Source of the DNA: Lineus longissimus
Taxonomy: Eukaryota > Nemertea > Pilidiophora > Heteronemertea > Lineidae
Length of the DNA: 64,000 nucleotides
Assembly: GCF_910592395.1 (NCBI RefSeq)
Contig: NC_088317.1
Coordinates: 17,530,039-17,594,038, forward strand
Direction of reading: 5' to 3'
A program made the translations under genes and the position numbers. Shown piece after piece: positions 63,556 to 64,000 of the stretch. The notes under the pieces are model-generated. The model searched no databases, was not told where the DNA came from, and worked only from the letters and a program-made list of their open reading frames with translations. Position 1 is the first letter of the stretch; every line of letters starts with the position of its first letter.

Positions 63556-64000
63556 TATGTAATTTCTGAGACATCCCCTCACTTCATCTTCAGGGTAGGA
63601 TGTCTTTCCTGAGATGCCGCCTTATCTTCACCTCCTGTGTTTCTACAGTGATAATACCTACCCTGCATCTGTATCTTCATTATGCCAATTATGGCTAATT
63701 CCAGGATGAATGTTTCTAATCTTGAGCAGCTTTTTAGATCACTGGTACACTGTGGTTTAACCCCTTGTTACATGCACTTAATACGCACACATGTGGCACT
63801 TCTTTACTGAGTCCTACTTTCATGCCGATGGGTACAAACTCTAGAACAACTGTACATATGAGAATTGTTTTTTTATTTTTTGTTGTAGAGTATGTTAAAG
63901 TTAGCCCCCACTCATAAAGATTTTGTATTGGAAAATTGAGGGACCATCTCAAATATATACTTGATGCCACAAAACAGAGAACCAGTCTCCAATTGTTCTC

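Overview
The window is nuclear DNA from an invertebrate animal. It is intron-rich and AT-leaning, with GT-AG introns, RNA-type repeats and many small DNA transposons. The two complete genes are bilaterian housekeeping and extracellular-matrix genes. The repeat types suggest a marine invertebrate (lophotrochozoan or non-vertebrate deuterostome), but I cannot name the species.

Left third (1-19,650): no convincing intact gene. It holds clusters of RFX-type X-box motifs spaced about 21 bp apart (near 0.1, 3.5 and 4.6 kb) and a homogeneous tandem array of about 1.26-kb units (about 5.6-11.9 kb) preceded by two degenerate relatives. It also holds an unidentified coding-like remnant (12.0-12.7 kb), a 300-bp repeat carrying everted AGGTCA half-sites (13.7-14.7 kb), a duplicated exon-like block (15.0-15.8 kb), a MITE-like element with terminal inverted repeats and internal tandem copies (16.47-17.65 kb) and a minisatellite (19.3-19.5 kb).

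Middle (19,650-36,879, minus strand): a complete 25-exon gene for the U2 snRNP-associated SURP-motif protein (U2SURP/SR140). The model joins in frame to 1,115 residues, with RRM, SURP, CTD-interacting (CID), cwf21 and RS regions. Its introns hold a large fold-back palindrome, a decayed copy of one of its own exons, a pogo/Tigger-like MITE and a tRNA-SINE remnant.

Right (about 37,860-61,060, minus strand): a complete collagen type IV alpha chain of the alpha-1 class. It has 31 coding exons per transcript and about 1,777 residues: signal peptide, 7S cysteines, interrupted Gly-X-Y helix and a 12-cysteine NC1 domain. The first exon of the NC1 C-terminal subdomain is present twice, side by side. 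Both copies are 87 nt, both are phase 0 on each side and they encode 29-residue variants, so they look like mutually exclusive exons inside the network-forming NC1 domain. This is the most striking observation in the window.

Right edge (61,061-64,000): a divergent promoter region with a TATA box at 62,105 and a signal-peptide exon on the plus strand (63,109-63,204). The head-to-head arrangement is the usual one for paired collagen IV genes, so this may be the start of an alpha-2-class partner. The rest of that gene lies outside the window.
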